DNA of 64,000 bases, from positions 310,001 through 374,000 of the forward strand of contig JADJTG010000017.1 in assembly GCA_016711285.1 (NCBI GenBank), in the 5' to 3' direction. This document shows, piece after piece, positions 16,946-26,131 of the stretch. The translations under genes and the position numbers were made by a program. The DNA comes from Sphingobacteriales bacterium (GTDB taxonomy: Bacteria > Bacteroidota > Bacteroidia > Chitinophagales > UBA2359). Every line of letters begins with the position of its first letter. Position 1 is the stretch's first letter. The notes beneath the pieces were generated by a model. That model ran no database searches, had not been told where the DNA came from, and saw only the letters and a list, made by a program, of their open reading frames with translations.

Positions 16946-18695
16946 TTTTTAGTGATTTATATTTTATATCTATCTCATTTAATGCTGTTGGTGGATAAAA
17001 TTTACGATAATGTATTTTACCCTTTGCAGTTGATGCAGGGAAAATAAAGTCATTATTAGTGTCTTTACATTCTTTTATTGCATTTATAACTAACTGAATT
17101 TCATCAGGAATTTTATGAAAATCAAGTTGTGAAATTTCTGGATTTTGTAAATCTATGTAATTTCTCGTGATTACTGAAAAAATATGATAACGAGCATTAT
17201 CATAAAGAGATGGCGTGTTTTTATAGATGTTATGCCATAAAATCCCTGCTATTATTGATTTTTTGATAAAAAACTCATCGTTTTTCATACTATGTACAAA
17301 TTTTTCAAGTATTTCATCTCTATACATTAAACACTCATTCGGTAAACCGTCCCATAAAGAAATATAGGCTTTGGCAAGAGCAAGAGTATCAATGTATTTT
17401 ACGCTCTGACCTCTAAACTGCCCTTCTCGTCTTTCAAAAAGAACTGTTTCAAAAGGAGTCGTTCTTTCCAAATCAAAAACCTTAAATGCCTTTTCTAATT
17501 CAAATATTTTTGGAGCAATAGAAATAAGGTTTTCTTTCGTAACAGCATTCTGATTATTTGAAGAATAAGTGATATTACCCAAAAGTATTTCATCTTTTTG
17601 AGTTTCAATAATTCTCATACTAACTTGGCGGTCATTAAAATCGTCTGTATCCTTGCAAACATCTACAATGGCATTACAAGTTTGGCAACCATTTACTATT
17701 CTTATATTTTCAAGAACAATTCCCCTTTCACCACGTTTCTCTTGTTTATCAACAATAAAAGTGATGCCATTATTAAGTATAATAAATTGTTCCCCCTGTT
17801 CCGTAATTGTTTTAATTATCTCCTTCTTAATTGCAGGGTTTTTAACTTCATCTCTAACATTGTAGCCATATAATTCATACCTTCTACCTTTTTCTTTATC
17901 GTAAATTAGTTTCATTAACTCTCCAAAAGATATTGCTCCGAATAAAATATTTCCAACATCAGGAACAGTTATAGCACTCGTTATATTTATATAATTTACA
18001 GTTTTAGAAACAATGCTAAGATTTTGCTCTTGCTTTTCATACATTTCATACACTTTTTCAGCACTACAAAAATCAACTAAAATATATTCATCTTTTGGAA
18101 TCCATAAATAATCTTTCATTGCTTTTTTAAGGGCATCAACACGAACAGTAAAAGTAGAATTATTAAATGTAGCTTTTTCTGTCTGCTTACCTTCAACATA
18201 AATACAAGAAAACTTTATATTTATTTTATTGGTTTTTTCTAAGAAATTATTACATAATCCTCGAAGTTCCACAAATTTTCGCCATTCTGTTTGTTGCTTA
18301 AATTCAGCATTAAGACAATCTGATAATGTACTAATATCAGTCGGTTCTAATTTTCCTGATTTAGTTTGAATAAGTATTATATTCAAATCTCCATCTGTAA
18401 ATTTTTCAAATTTTTCTTCTAAATCTTGCGTATCCATTCCAAGATGTAGAATTTCTTTTTTATAGATTAAAAAGCACCCATCTACAGCCATAGTACCATC
18501 TTTCCCAAAATTTATATCTTCTAGAAATGAAATATTTAAAAGACTTTCATAGGGATATTCTTCATTTACCTTATAAAATACATCTTTCAAAAAGATATAA
18601 TTTGCAAATATTTGGTATTTCTCCCAAAATTCACCTTGAATTTGTTTGAAATTTGCAAAGCGTTCTACAACTCCTTTTAATCTTGGGTTTTGCAT
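16932..18695 (-). CDS. AIPR-family abortive-infection phage-resistance protein
   Basis: The 587-residue protein shows the AIPR signature: ILNNGITF around residue 305 and RIVNGCQTCNAI with Asn335. An N-terminal part (about 50-130) has beta strands ending in IILIQTKSG, which resembles a nuclease-like fold core, though I cannot place catalytic residues firmly. The AIPR family was named for abortive infection proteins; its mechanism is poorly known. The gene starts four bases after the methyltransferase stop and overlaps the restriction enzyme start by 14 bases, so the three are almost certainly one transcript. Its place inside a type II R-M operon suggests a back-up defence that acts when restriction fails, or a partner of the nuclease; this is inference. 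Confidence 0.85.
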   Translation of the reverse strand: MQNPRLKGVVERFANFKQIQGEFWEKYQIFANYIFLKDVFYKVNEEYPYESLLNISFLEDINFGKDGTMAVDGCFLIYKKEILHLGMDTQDLEEKFEKFTDGDLNIILIQTKSGKLEPTDISTLSDCLNAEFKQQTEWRKFVELRGLCNNFLEKTNKINIKFSCIYVEGKQTEKATFNNSTFTVRVDALKKAMKDYLWIPKDEYILVDFCSAEKVYEMYEKQEQNLSIVSKTVNYINITSAITVPDVGNILFGAISFGELMKLIYDKEKGRRYELYGYNVRDEVKNPAIKKEIIKTITEQGEQFIILNNGITFIVDKQEKRGERGIVLENIRIVNGCQTCNAIVDVCKDTDDFNDRQVSMRIIETQKDEILLGNITYSSNNQNAVTKENLISIAPKIFELEKAFKVFDLERTTPFETVLFERREGQFRGQSVKYIDTLALAKAYISLWDGLPNECLMYRDEILEKFVHSMKNDEFFIKKSIIAGILWHNIYKNTPSLYDNARYHIFSVITRNYIDLQNPEISQLDFHKIPDEIQLVINAIKECKDTNNDFIFPASTAKGKIHYRKFYPPTALNEIDIKYKSLKNAPI

Positions 18696-18699
18696 AATT

Positions 18700-20274
18700 T
18701 TACTTGCTTTTAAAATGAAAAATAATCTCCGAATACGCCCCTTTGTCTTTTTCTGTACGATTTAACACAGGGCGTTTGTATTGATTTACAATTTGCATAC
18801 CTGCCATTTCTGCAATTTGTGGGTATAAATTGTTTTTGTCGTTTGCTACTAAGAAAATATCATAATCTTCCGCCAAAAACCTTTTGCAGCTATTTAGTAC
18901 ATTGGCTATACCTTTGGCGTAGTCTTGTTGGGCTTGTTTGGTTTGCTTTTTGGACATCGAGCCGATTTCTTGGTCGTCTTTTCTTTCAAATCCAAACAAA
19001 TCATAAGCATAAGCGTGCTGTTCGTGGTAATCAATCAAGCCTACATACGGCGGACTTGAAAAAATACCCTTGATTTTTTGATTTCGGGCTAATTCATAAA
19101 AAGTGGGGTGTTTTTTGGCTAATTCTGCAAAAATATCTATTGTTTCCGAGTTACCATTCAGACAATATTGAAATGTATTAGTTCTTAATTTAGCAGATTC
19201 TCCAAATCGTTGTAAAGTGTCTTTACAATATCTTTCCCACCACGAAACCATCGAAAACAAAGGTTTGCAAATTTTACCGTGTTTTGCGCAATAGTAAGTC
19301 GTTGTTACAGGTTCTACCAAAGTTGCCAAATCTGCGTGAGTAGTTGCCCTACAACTACGAATAGTACGGCTCAAAATTACGGTAAGCACTTTTTTAGTGT
19401 GTGGATTTTGTACTTTTTTGATTTGCTCAAATACAAAGTCAATCTCATTACGAACTGGCTGTAAATACCACTTTGCCAAAAAATTATTTTTCTGCTCTTG
19501 CCTAATTTGTAGGCTATATTTAACTACCAATTCATTAAATTTCTCCAAAACAACTTTTTCGTGGGCTTCAGTGTAAGTTTTTTCGTCAATTTCCTTTTTT
19601 CTTACCTTAATCTTAAATTCGGGTGAGGGGAAATATTTTTTATCATATTCTGTCAAATACTCTGAAAGTTCTTTTTCAAAAGCAAGATGTGATGAGTTGA
19701 GTACAAATTTTTTGAGTGATTTACTTATCTGTTCGGTTTCTTGGAAAAGGTCTGTCAAATCCACCTTTGAAACTTTTACATTCCCTATCAAGGCATTAAA
19801 AGCCGAAACGTCTATACCAATAGCGTGAATACCCAATTCGTTAGATTGTACTAAGGTTGTGCCACTCCCGCAAAAAGGGTCAAGTACAATATCTCCTTTT
19901 TTGAAAAAAGTTTTTGTTTTAAATTCGTCTGTATGGTCATCTAAAAAATATTCAACTAATTGCGGAATATATTTGCCTTTGTAGGGGTGCAAACGGTGGA
20001 CGTGCTTAGTTGTTTCGGCTTCTTTCAGGTGTTCAAAACTCAAAGCCCAATTCAAATCATTGCCTAATTTGTCTTTCCAATCCAACTCACGGCTTCCATA
20101 ATAGCTTTCATAATATTTGATAAGTTCTTGTTTATCAATTAAAACTGTTCCATTGCTTCCTGCTTTTGGTATTCTGCCGTAATTTATCAAATAGGAAATA
20201 TTAGAAGTTGTTACGTTCTTATTGATATGCCGGCTTGCAAAATCGGCGGCTTCTTTAAGTGTCATTAGCTCCAT
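18700..20274 (-). CDS. Site-specific DNA methyltransferase with N-terminal HTH domain
   Basis: The 524-residue protein has an N-terminal helix-turn-helix of the MerR/excisionase type (about 1-58: LKEAADFASRHI .. YLINYGRIPKAG). The S-adenosylmethionine motif DPFCGSGTT starts at Asp132 and the catalytic motif SPPY lies at 407-410, typical of amino-methyltransferases (N4-cytosine or N6-adenine). The long interval between motifs would hold target recognition. Motif order (AdoMet first, catalytic later) is alpha-like rather than the usual beta order of SPPY enzymes. It should protect host DNA from the TdeIII-family nuclease two genes downstream. The HTH may bind the operon's own promoter to keep expression low, or help target choice. 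There is no separate C-protein gene. Confidence 0.88.
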   Translation of the reverse strand: MELMTLKEAADFASRHINKNVTTSNISYLINYGRIPKAGSNGTVLIDKQELIKYYESYYGSRELDWKDKLGNDLNWALSFEHLKEAETTKHVHRLHPYKGKYIPQLVEYFLDDHTDEFKTKTFFKKGDIVLDPFCGSGTTLVQSNELGIHAIGIDVSAFNALIGNVKVSKVDLTDLFQETEQISKSLKKFVLNSSHLAFEKELSEYLTEYDKKYFPSPEFKIKVRKKEIDEKTYTEAHEKVVLEKFNELVVKYSLQIRQEQKNNFLAKWYLQPVRNEIDFVFEQIKKVQNPHTKKVLTVILSRTIRSCRATTHADLATLVEPVTTTYYCAKHGKICKPLFSMVSWWERYCKDTLQRFGESAKLRTNTFQYCLNGNSETIDIFAELAKKHPTFYELARNQKIKGIFSSPPYVGLIDYHEQHAYAYDLFGFERKDDQEIGSMSKKQTKQAQQDYAKGIANVLNSCKRFLAEDYDIFLVANDKNNLYPQIAEMAGMQIVNQYKRPVLNRTEKDKGAYSEIIFHFKSK

Positions 20275-20320
20275 ATTGGTAAAACTTTTGAATATTGGTT
20301 GAATTTTTCACAAAACACCT

Positions 20321-20328
20321 CCAAAGGT
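20321..20328 (-). promoter_or_regulatory. Candidate -7 element of the restriction-modification operon
   Basis: On the minus strand this reads TACCTTTG, an exact fit to TAnnTTTG, 47 bases upstream of the methyltransferase ATG. No clear -33 TTTG is present at normal spacing. A GGAGGTG follows at once and could be a target of the methyltransferase HTH, but that is speculation. Confidence 0.35.
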
Positions 20329-20456
20329 ATGGGTTTTTATGTTCCTTTGTTTCATATCCATTTGCACATTACAAAATATACAAAGCAGCTATTTCATTAT
20401 CTTTAACAAAAAAAACAGTGCTTTTATAATTAAAATATAGCATAAATAATTTTGTT

Positions 20457-21143
20457 TCAGATTTTCAGTTCGCTGCTGTCTTTGGGCAGCAGTACCGAAG
20501 GCGGCGGAACCCACACACTACCGGCGGCGGTATTTTTGAGCAATACTGCTCCCGCTCCCGCCAAAGTGCGCTCTCCCAGCACGATGCTGTCGCGGAGGGT
20601 TGCATTTACGCCCAAAAAACTATAAGCCCCCACTTGCGTAAATCCCGCTATCACCACTTGCGAAGTCACATACACATGGTCGGCGAGGTGTACATCGTGC
20701 CCGATATGGTTTCCACTCCACAAATACACATTGTTGCCGATGCGCACGAAAGGCTGTATGGTATTATCTTCCAGAATAAAACAGTTGTCGCCGGTTTCAA
20801 ATTGGCTCAGATAGGTGCAGTGTGGACTGATATAAGTCGCCAAACGATAGCCGTATTGCTTCATTTGCTCGTATTTTTGCGCCCGCACCCGATTCATTTG
20901 CGCATAGCCGATGGCTACGAAAGCATCGCAGGTGGCGGGCGGAAACTGTGCTGTCGCCGCTTCAATGGTGAGCAGGGGTGCCCCTTCAAAAGTATCGCTG
21001 TGGCAAAAGGCAGCATCTACGGCAAAGGCAGCAATGCGATAAGGCGTGTCGCGCTCAAAATAAAATTTTGCCAAACGCGCAATGGCTCCGCCGCCGATAA
21101 TGAGCAAAGGGCGTGTGGCGGCGGTGGCGGTAGGAGTGGTCAT
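20457..21143 (-). CDS. NeuD/PglD-like sugar O- or N-acyltransferase
   Basis: The 228-residue protein (start at ATG 21143, since upstream codons are hydrophobic and non-family) has an N-terminal Rossmann-like part (LLIIGGGAIARLAKFYFE, about 12-29) that in PglD/NeuD binds the sugar nucleotide. A left-handed beta-helix of hexapeptide repeats (about 105-215: GDNCFILEDNTIQPFVRIGN, VYLWSGNHIGHDVHL) uses acetyl-CoA. The His in NHIGHDVHL matches the catalytic histidine region. Such enzymes acetylate amino-sugars for surface polysaccharide or glycoprotein glycans. No glycan cluster surrounds it, so the substrate is unknown. Confidence 0.82.
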   Translation of the reverse strand: MTTPTATAATRPLLIIGGGAIARLAKFYFERDTPYRIAAFAVDAAFCHSDTFEGAPLLTIEAATAQFPPATCDAFVAIGYAQMNRVRAQKYEQMKQYGYRLATYISPHCTYLSQFETGDNCFILEDNTIQPFVRIGNNVYLWSGNHIGHDVHLADHVYVTSQVVIAGFTQVGAYSFLGVNATLRDSIVLGERTLAGAGAVLLKNTAAGSVWVPPPSVLLPKDSSELKI

Positions 21144-21239
21144 TGTTTTGTAAAAAAAATATAAAAGAATATTTGTTTTTGAATAAAGCAAGTGCTTGAG
21201 CAGAATCAATTTTTAGTATTTGTTTTTATACAACATTGA

Positions 21240-21279
21240 TTTTTAATTAGTTCTTGTAGTTATCATTTATAATTAAAAA
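21240..21279. other. AT-rich inverted repeat
   Basis: A 10-bp arm pair (TTTTTAATTA at 21240-21249, TAATTAAAAA at 21270-21279) lies between two minus-strand genes. It could end the 21304-22749 transcript, but the stem is weak. Confidence 0.3.
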
Positions 21280-21303
21280 TTAATCATTTGTTTCGTGCTG
21301 CAC

Positions 21304-22749
21304 TCAATATTTCCTTTTTGGGGGTTGCTGCATTTTGAGTTCCAATTTTTCCAGCAGCCAAGTGCGCTCGGGTAAAATGGCGGTTTGCACAATTTGCTCT
21401 TTAATGGCTTGCAATTTTTTCGTTTCTCCGGCGGCGGTGTTGAACAGGTCGTAGGTGGTATTGATAAAATCGCGCTGCCATTGCACATAATTGGCGGGCA
21501 ATATGTTTTTGTTGTCGGTGACAAATTTGCGAAAACTGTTGATAAGATTCAAAAACAATTCATCTAAACCGAGTTCGTAATAAATTTTCAGGCGCACACA
21601 GCGTTCGTCTATTTTAAAAATGATACTGTTGAAAAACACCGTATTGAGGCGGTCTAAAACGGCATCAAAATTTCCTTTTTTAAAATCCAACCACGCCAAA
21701 CACAAATTAAAAGCATCTTCTTTGTCGGGGTGTTCGGCAATTTGCGGCTTTGCCGTTTCCAAAAAATTACTCACCCATTCCACTTTATTCAGCATCAAAC
21801 CCACCAGCACAATATTGCGCAGCACGGTGGGCAGCAGCGGAAACAAGAAATTTTGGGTCAAACCAAACTGATACAACTCAAATACTTTTTCGTAATAAGC
21901 CTGCCCGCTCACTACATCGCGCAGCGTATTTACCAAATAAGTGTATAAAATTTTGCTCTCGCGGATTTCCAACAAAGGAGCGTGTTGTTCGAGCAGTTGT
22001 TTCAGGTAGTCGTAGCGTTCTAATGTGGGTTCGTTGAGAAGGCAAAGTGCCGAATACCACATATTGATAGCAGGATAACGGCGATATTGTGTGTCATTTT
22101 GTAAAAAAGACAATATTTCCTCCATCAGCGTATAAGTGTAGGGCTGCTGCACGCTGCGCTGGCGGTTGCGCATTTGGCACAGTTGTTCCAATTTACTGCA
22201 CAAATAAAACACATCTAAGGCATACATCGCCGCCTGAAAATTCACATCGCCTTTGCTTTCGTCGTTTTTTTCGCTGTAATAATCCGTTTTTAAAGATTCT
22301 TCCAAAAAATCCTCATAAAAAAAATGTTTGTTGCGATAAGGGTGTGCATTTTTTATTTTTGAAAGATTGCGCAGCGCACTTTGAAAATAATTGGACTGAT
22401 GGTGAGTATCGTAAAAACGCAAGAGTTCTATTTCTTGCAGTTGTGCTTTGTTTTCGGTTTGTATCATAAAAATAAACCGTTCCAGCAGCGCAAATAATTT
22501 GCCCGACAACATATTGATGGTTTCGCTTTTATTGTCGCGTGCGCCCTCATTAGGAAACAATGTCGCAAATACTGTATCGCGCTCTAAAGCAGGGTGTTCA
22601 AAATCAGGAGCATATTTGAGGATATAATCACAGAACTGTTGCAACACTTTGTTTTTGTTGAAAAAAGGCGAATATACCAAATCGCGCCAGCGTTTGAGTT
22701 CGCCGGCAGGCAAAAGCCGCAATACTTTTATCAATTTGGCATCTTTCAT
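21304..22749 (-). CDS. Conserved hypothetical alpha-helical protein
   Basis: I do not recognise a named family. The 481-residue product has no signal peptide or membrane segment and looks fully helical, with a TPR-like or armadillo-like rhythm (for example AFNLCLAWLDFKKGNFDAVLDRL). It opens MKDAKLIKVLRLLPAGELKRW, a beginning I associate with uncharacterised Bacteroidota proteins of about this length. It is rich in Leu, Phe and Tyr, and its end (KMQQPPKRKY) is basic. The gene is the second minus-strand unit after the restriction-modification island, 160 bases from the acyltransferase. A scaffold role is possible but not supported. Confidence 0.6.
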   Translation of the reverse strand: MKDAKLIKVLRLLPAGELKRWRDLVYSPFFNKNKVLQQFCDYILKYAPDFEHPALERDTVFATLFPNEGARDNKSETINMLSGKLFALLERFIFMIQTENKAQLQEIELLRFYDTHHQSNYFQSALRNLSKIKNAHPYRNKHFFYEDFLEESLKTDYYSEKNDESKGDVNFQAAMYALDVFYLCSKLEQLCQMRNRQRSVQQPYTYTLMEEILSFLQNDTQYRRYPAINMWYSALCLLNEPTLERYDYLKQLLEQHAPLLEIRESKILYTYLVNTLRDVVSGQAYYEKVFELYQFGLTQNFLFPLLPTVLRNIVLVGLMLNKVEWVSNFLETAKPQIAEHPDKEDAFNLCLAWLDFKKGNFDAVLDRLNTVFFNSIIFKIDERCVRLKIYYELGLDELFLNLINSFRKFVTDNKNILPANYVQWQRDFINTTYDLFNTAAGETKKLQAIKEQIVQTAILPERTWLLEKLELKMQQPPKRKY

Positions 22750-23005
22750 AAAAAAGTTTTAAAAAAAATTGCTGCCGACTGTATCAGGTTTTGATATTTT
22801 GGCGAAAAAATGTAATGAAACAATCAAAGGTTTTATTATATTTTTGAGTACTAATTTAGGATATGTTTATGTATCAAACAAAATAAGGCTTCTTTTTACG
22901 TCATTTTGTCATCATCACAACAGATGTGCCGTAAAAAAAGAAAACAACACTCCGAATGTATTGGGAGTGATATTGTACTTTTAAATAAATTAAACTTGGT
23001 AAGAT

Positions 23006-24232
23006 ATGAAAAAAATTTCTTTACGCTGCGTTTTTTACAGTTGTTGTTGGATTTGGGCGGCAGCAACTACCCTATTACAAGCACAAACAGCCGCCTATAC
23101 AATTATTGAAGCGGATACGGCTCTTTATGCAGATACTTGGGTGCTGCCGTCACATTTTTGCCCGCCGCCTACTGTTATCAATTTTGCAAGCATACAGCCC
23201 GACAGCATACAGGCTTTCTGGAATCCGGTGGCAGGAGCAACCCAATACACACTCAATATCAGCTCCAATGGTGTGCCTGTCGGTAGTTTTATGCCATCAA
23301 CACCCGAATTTAATTTTGGAGTACCTCCTGCGTGGCAAGGCGAAGATTTGACGTTTTGTGTGCTTTCGCAATGCCCCAATGTAATAGAATATCCTTCAAC
23401 CTTTCATTGCGATACCTATTCCAATCCGCTTTGCCCCGACCCCGACAGCCTTTGGACGAGCTACGCCCAAGCCGGCAACGAAGAAATTTTGCAATGGACA
23501 GCCGTACCGCAAGCAACAAGCTATACGGTGGAAATCAGTGTGGATAGTGAGCCTCCGAGTACTTTTTCTACCTCTACTGCCGCTTATACTTATCCTTTGC
23601 CCACCGTTACCGGCTCTATGGATACCATAGAATATTGTGTAAGTTCTGATTGCGGGGCGGGTGGCACTGCCAGTAAAGCCGCTGGTTCGGGTACTTGCTT
23701 AAAAACCATTCATGTATATGGTGTGGCTACCGTAGAACCCATTTATGGTGTTTTAACATTGCCGCCGCCCGATTTATGCTCCAGTCCTTGTACTTATATT
23801 AAAGATACCACCCCTGGCAATAACTACGGTCGTGTGTATTCCAGAACAGAAGCCTGCGCCTGCACCGGAAATCCCAACTATTTACAATGTATGGCAAATG
23901 CTGCCCGCTATATATTGCACAACTCTGTCAATTGCAGCAGCCCGCCACTTAAAACCGATGCCGGAAATATGAGCGTTTATAAAAATTTACAAATAAGCCC
24001 TAATCCTTTTGAGCAAACGGTAACTTTCTCTTTTTATGTAGAAGAAGAACAACAGCAGGTGCAACTGCAAATATTTTCGCCATTGGGTGCTGTGGAGTTT
24101 GTCAATGATGCTGTTTTTGGTGCGGGAGCACAGCATTTGGTCTGGAACAGTGCGGAGGTAGCAAGCGGAGTTTATTATTATCGCCTCCAAACAGGAGCAA
24201 CAATAAGCAAAGGAAAACTGATAAAACGCTAA
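23006..24232 (+). CDS. Secreted T9SS type A cargo protein with Fn3-like domains
   Basis: The 408-residue protein has a signal peptide (about 1-27, ending LQAQ). Two fibronectin-III-like sandwiches follow (about 50-130 with IQAFWNPVAGATQYTLNIS, and 150-220 with LQWTAVPQATSYTVEIS). A Cys-rich stretch comes next (CSSPCTYI, CACTGNPNYLQC), probably held by disulfides. The C-terminal sorting domain starts near LQISPNPFEQTVTFSF and ends KGKLIKR. The protein should be exported by the T9SS and left on the surface or released. No enzyme motif was seen. Confidence 0.8.
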   Translation: MKKISLRCVFYSCCWIWAAATTLLQAQTAAYTIIEADTALYADTWVLPSHFCPPPTVINFASIQPDSIQAFWNPVAGATQYTLNISSNGVPVGSFMPSTPEFNFGVPPAWQGEDLTFCVLSQCPNVIEYPSTFHCDTYSNPLCPDPDSLWTSYAQAGNEEILQWTAVPQATSYTVEISVDSEPPSTFSTSTAAYTYPLPTVTGSMDTIEYCVSSDCGAGGTASKAAGSGTCLKTIHVYGVATVEPIYGVLTLPPPDLCSSPCTYIKDTTPGNNYGRVYSRTEACACTGNPNYLQCMANAARYILHNSVNCSSPPLKTDAGNMSVYKNLQISPNPFEQTVTFSFYVEEEQQQVQLQIFSPLGAVEFVNDAVFGAGAQHLVWNSAEVASGVYYYRLQTGATISKGKLIKR

Positions 24233-24262
24233 AAACGCTATTGTGTGTATTATGTCTTTACA

Positions 24263-24296
24263 AAAGTGCGCTGCCTTTGGGTGGCGCATTTTTTTT
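24263..24296 (+). terminator. Rho-independent terminator
   Basis: A stem TGCGCTGCC / GGTGGCGCA (two wobble pairs) is followed by an eight-base T run, 35 bases after the T9SS gene stop at 24232. Confidence 0.75.
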
Positions 24297-24389
24297 ATTC
24301 CTTATTCCATAAAAAAAATTATCTGTTTGGCGTAATTGCTTGCACGGAAGTATAAAAATGAGTCGCTTATATTTTTCATTTTTTTTGTA

Positions 24390-24422
24390 TTTGTTTTCGG
24401 GGTGATGAGTAGGATAATTTTG
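24390..24422 (+). promoter_or_regulatory. Bacteroidota-type promoter of the fibre protein gene
   Basis: TTTG (24390-24393), 21 bases, then TAATTTTG (24415-24422) fits the TTTG-N17-23-TAnnTTTG consensus closely. The ATG at 24495 is 73 bases downstream. This is the best promoter match noticed in the window. Confidence 0.6.
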
Positions 24423-24494
24423 TGGCAAGAAAACAAACAATTTCATTCAAATCAATTTTAATAATTTTTATTCACCCAAAAAAATTTCAAAGTT

Positions 24495-26006
24495 ATGACA
24501 CGCACTATCAAGCATCTCGCATTAGCTGCTTCTTTATTGGCAGTTTCTTCTTTTTCTTTACAAGCCCAACAATGGCTCGGTGTTACCACTTCTACAGGTA
24601 ATATTTACCGCTCCGGCAATGTAGGTATCAATGTAACCAGCCCCGCCGCCAAACTCCACGTCAATGGTACGGTGCGCTTGCAAAATTTAGGTGCGAGTAC
24701 TACTGCAGCCACTAATATCTTGGTATTAGATGGTACAAATAATGTTCGTGTTCGCAACCTAAGCACTGCCCCACTGCCAGGCGATAATTTAGGCAATCAT
24801 ATCGCCGCTATGCCTTTAAATATGTCGTGTTTTGATATCAACAACATCAATTCGGCTAATTTCTGCGGTGGCGGCAACGTTTTTGGCGATGGCTTAGGCG
24901 GTTTGGTTTTAGGCGGTAGCGGCGTAAATGTACCTTCTTTGACTCCCAACACTTTTGTAGGAGTAGATGCCAACGGATATTTAGCTTCTGTAGCTGTGCC
25001 TCCGGGTGGTGGCGATAATTTAGGCAATCATATTGCTACCACAGATTTGCAAATGCAATGCAACAATATCCGAAATGTAAATTCGATTAGTTTTTGTGGT
25101 TCGCCCACCAGCGCAGTAGGGTTTCCTATTATCAGCACCACACCCGGTTGCCCCGGCGACCTGAATGTCAATGCTACTTTAACCGTTGGCGGTCCTTTCA
25201 GTAATTGTATGTGGCCTGGTCCGGCAGCTATTATTCCGGGCAGTGCACCTTGGGTGACAGGTGTTGTAGGCACTGTGTTGTTTGCCAATGGTGATGTGGG
25301 CGGCGGTATGTACTTCACTTTCTCCGACAAACGCCTCAAAAAAGACATCGCACCTTTGCAAAATGCTTTGAGCAAAGTAAAAGCCCTCAATCCGGTGAGC
25401 TACGAATACGACAATACTTTGTTGAAAGACACTAAATTTTCGGAAGGAAAAACCAATGGTTTCTTAGCACAGGAATTGCTCGAAATAGTACCCGAAGCAG
25501 TACGCCAACACGAAAGCGGTACTTTAATGGTGAATTATGATGCAGTAATTCCGGTACTCACCGAAGCCATTCAAGAGCAACAAGTCCTCATTGAAAGCAA
25601 AGATGAAGCCATTGTTGAATTAAACAAGCAAGTAAGCAGCGTAAAAGAAGAATTAGAGAATTTAAAAAACCTCTTGCAAGCAATGTGCGAAAATGGCTGC
25701 TCGGCTTTTAACAAAACTTCCGGCAACAATAACAACGATTTGCAAGGTGCTGTTCTGGAACAAAATGCCCCCAATCCATTCAACCAAAACACACAAATTC
25801 GCTACTTTTTACCCGAAACCGTCAATACTGCCCAACTATTTATTTATGATATGAGTGGCAAACAACTCAAAGCAATGGATATTACTTCGCGCGGCGCAGG
25901 CAGCAGTATTATCGAAGCCAATGAGTTTTCTGCCGGATTATATATTTATACCCTCGTTGCAGACGGTATTGAAGTAGCCAGCAAACGCATGGTATTGAGC
26001 CGTTAA
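24495..26006 (+). CDS. Surface fibre protein with S74 endosialidase-chaperone domain and T9SS tail
   Basis: The 503-residue protein has a signal peptide (about 1-24, ending LQAQ) and a fibre-like part with repeated GDNLGNHIA motifs (near 93 and 173). An S74 intramolecular chaperone domain follows (about 270-370): FSDKRLKKD with Ser277 and Lys282 at the spacing of the self-cleavage Ser/Lys pair of phage endosialidases, then NPVSYEYD and GFLAQE. A coiled coil (about 365-400) and a type A T9SS sorting domain (from LEQNAPNPFNQNTQIRYF) end it. In phage proteins S74 folds trimeric fibres and then cuts itself off. Here the cut would remove the sorting tail, so a folded fibre could be released after export. 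Whether cleavage occurs is unknown. Confidence 0.85.
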   Translation: MTRTIKHLALAASLLAVSSFSLQAQQWLGVTTSTGNIYRSGNVGINVTSPAAKLHVNGTVRLQNLGASTTAATNILVLDGTNNVRVRNLSTAPLPGDNLGNHIAAMPLNMSCFDINNINSANFCGGGNVFGDGLGGLVLGGSGVNVPSLTPNTFVGVDANGYLASVAVPPGGGDNLGNHIATTDLQMQCNNIRNVNSISFCGSPTSAVGFPIISTTPGCPGDLNVNATLTVGGPFSNCMWPGPAAIIPGSAPWVTGVVGTVLFANGDVGGGMYFTFSDKRLKKDIAPLQNALSKVKALNPVSYEYDNTLLKDTKFSEGKTNGFLAQELLEIVPEAVRQHESGTLMVNYDAVIPVLTEAIQEQQVLIESKDEAIVELNKQVSSVKEELENLKNLLQAMCENGCSAFNKTSGNNNNDLQGAVLEQNAPNPFNQNTQIRYFLPETVNTAQLFIYDMSGKQLKAMDITSRGAGSSIIEANEFSAGLYIYTLVADGIEVASKRMVLSR

Positions 26007-26079
26007 TAAAACAATATGAATTTTGTCTTCAAAACTCAATGCTAAAACAGACCCTAACTGTTATTATACATACACACAA

Positions 26080-26113
26080 GACCGCTCCTCAATTTTGGGG
26101 GCGGCTTTTTTTT
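26080..26113 (+). terminator. Rho-independent terminator
   Basis: CCGCTCC (26082-26088) pairs with GGGGCGG (26098-26104, one wobble) and is followed by an eight-base T run, 75 bases after the fibre gene. Confidence 0.75.
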
Positions 26114-26131
26114 ATATACTGCTATGTATTT

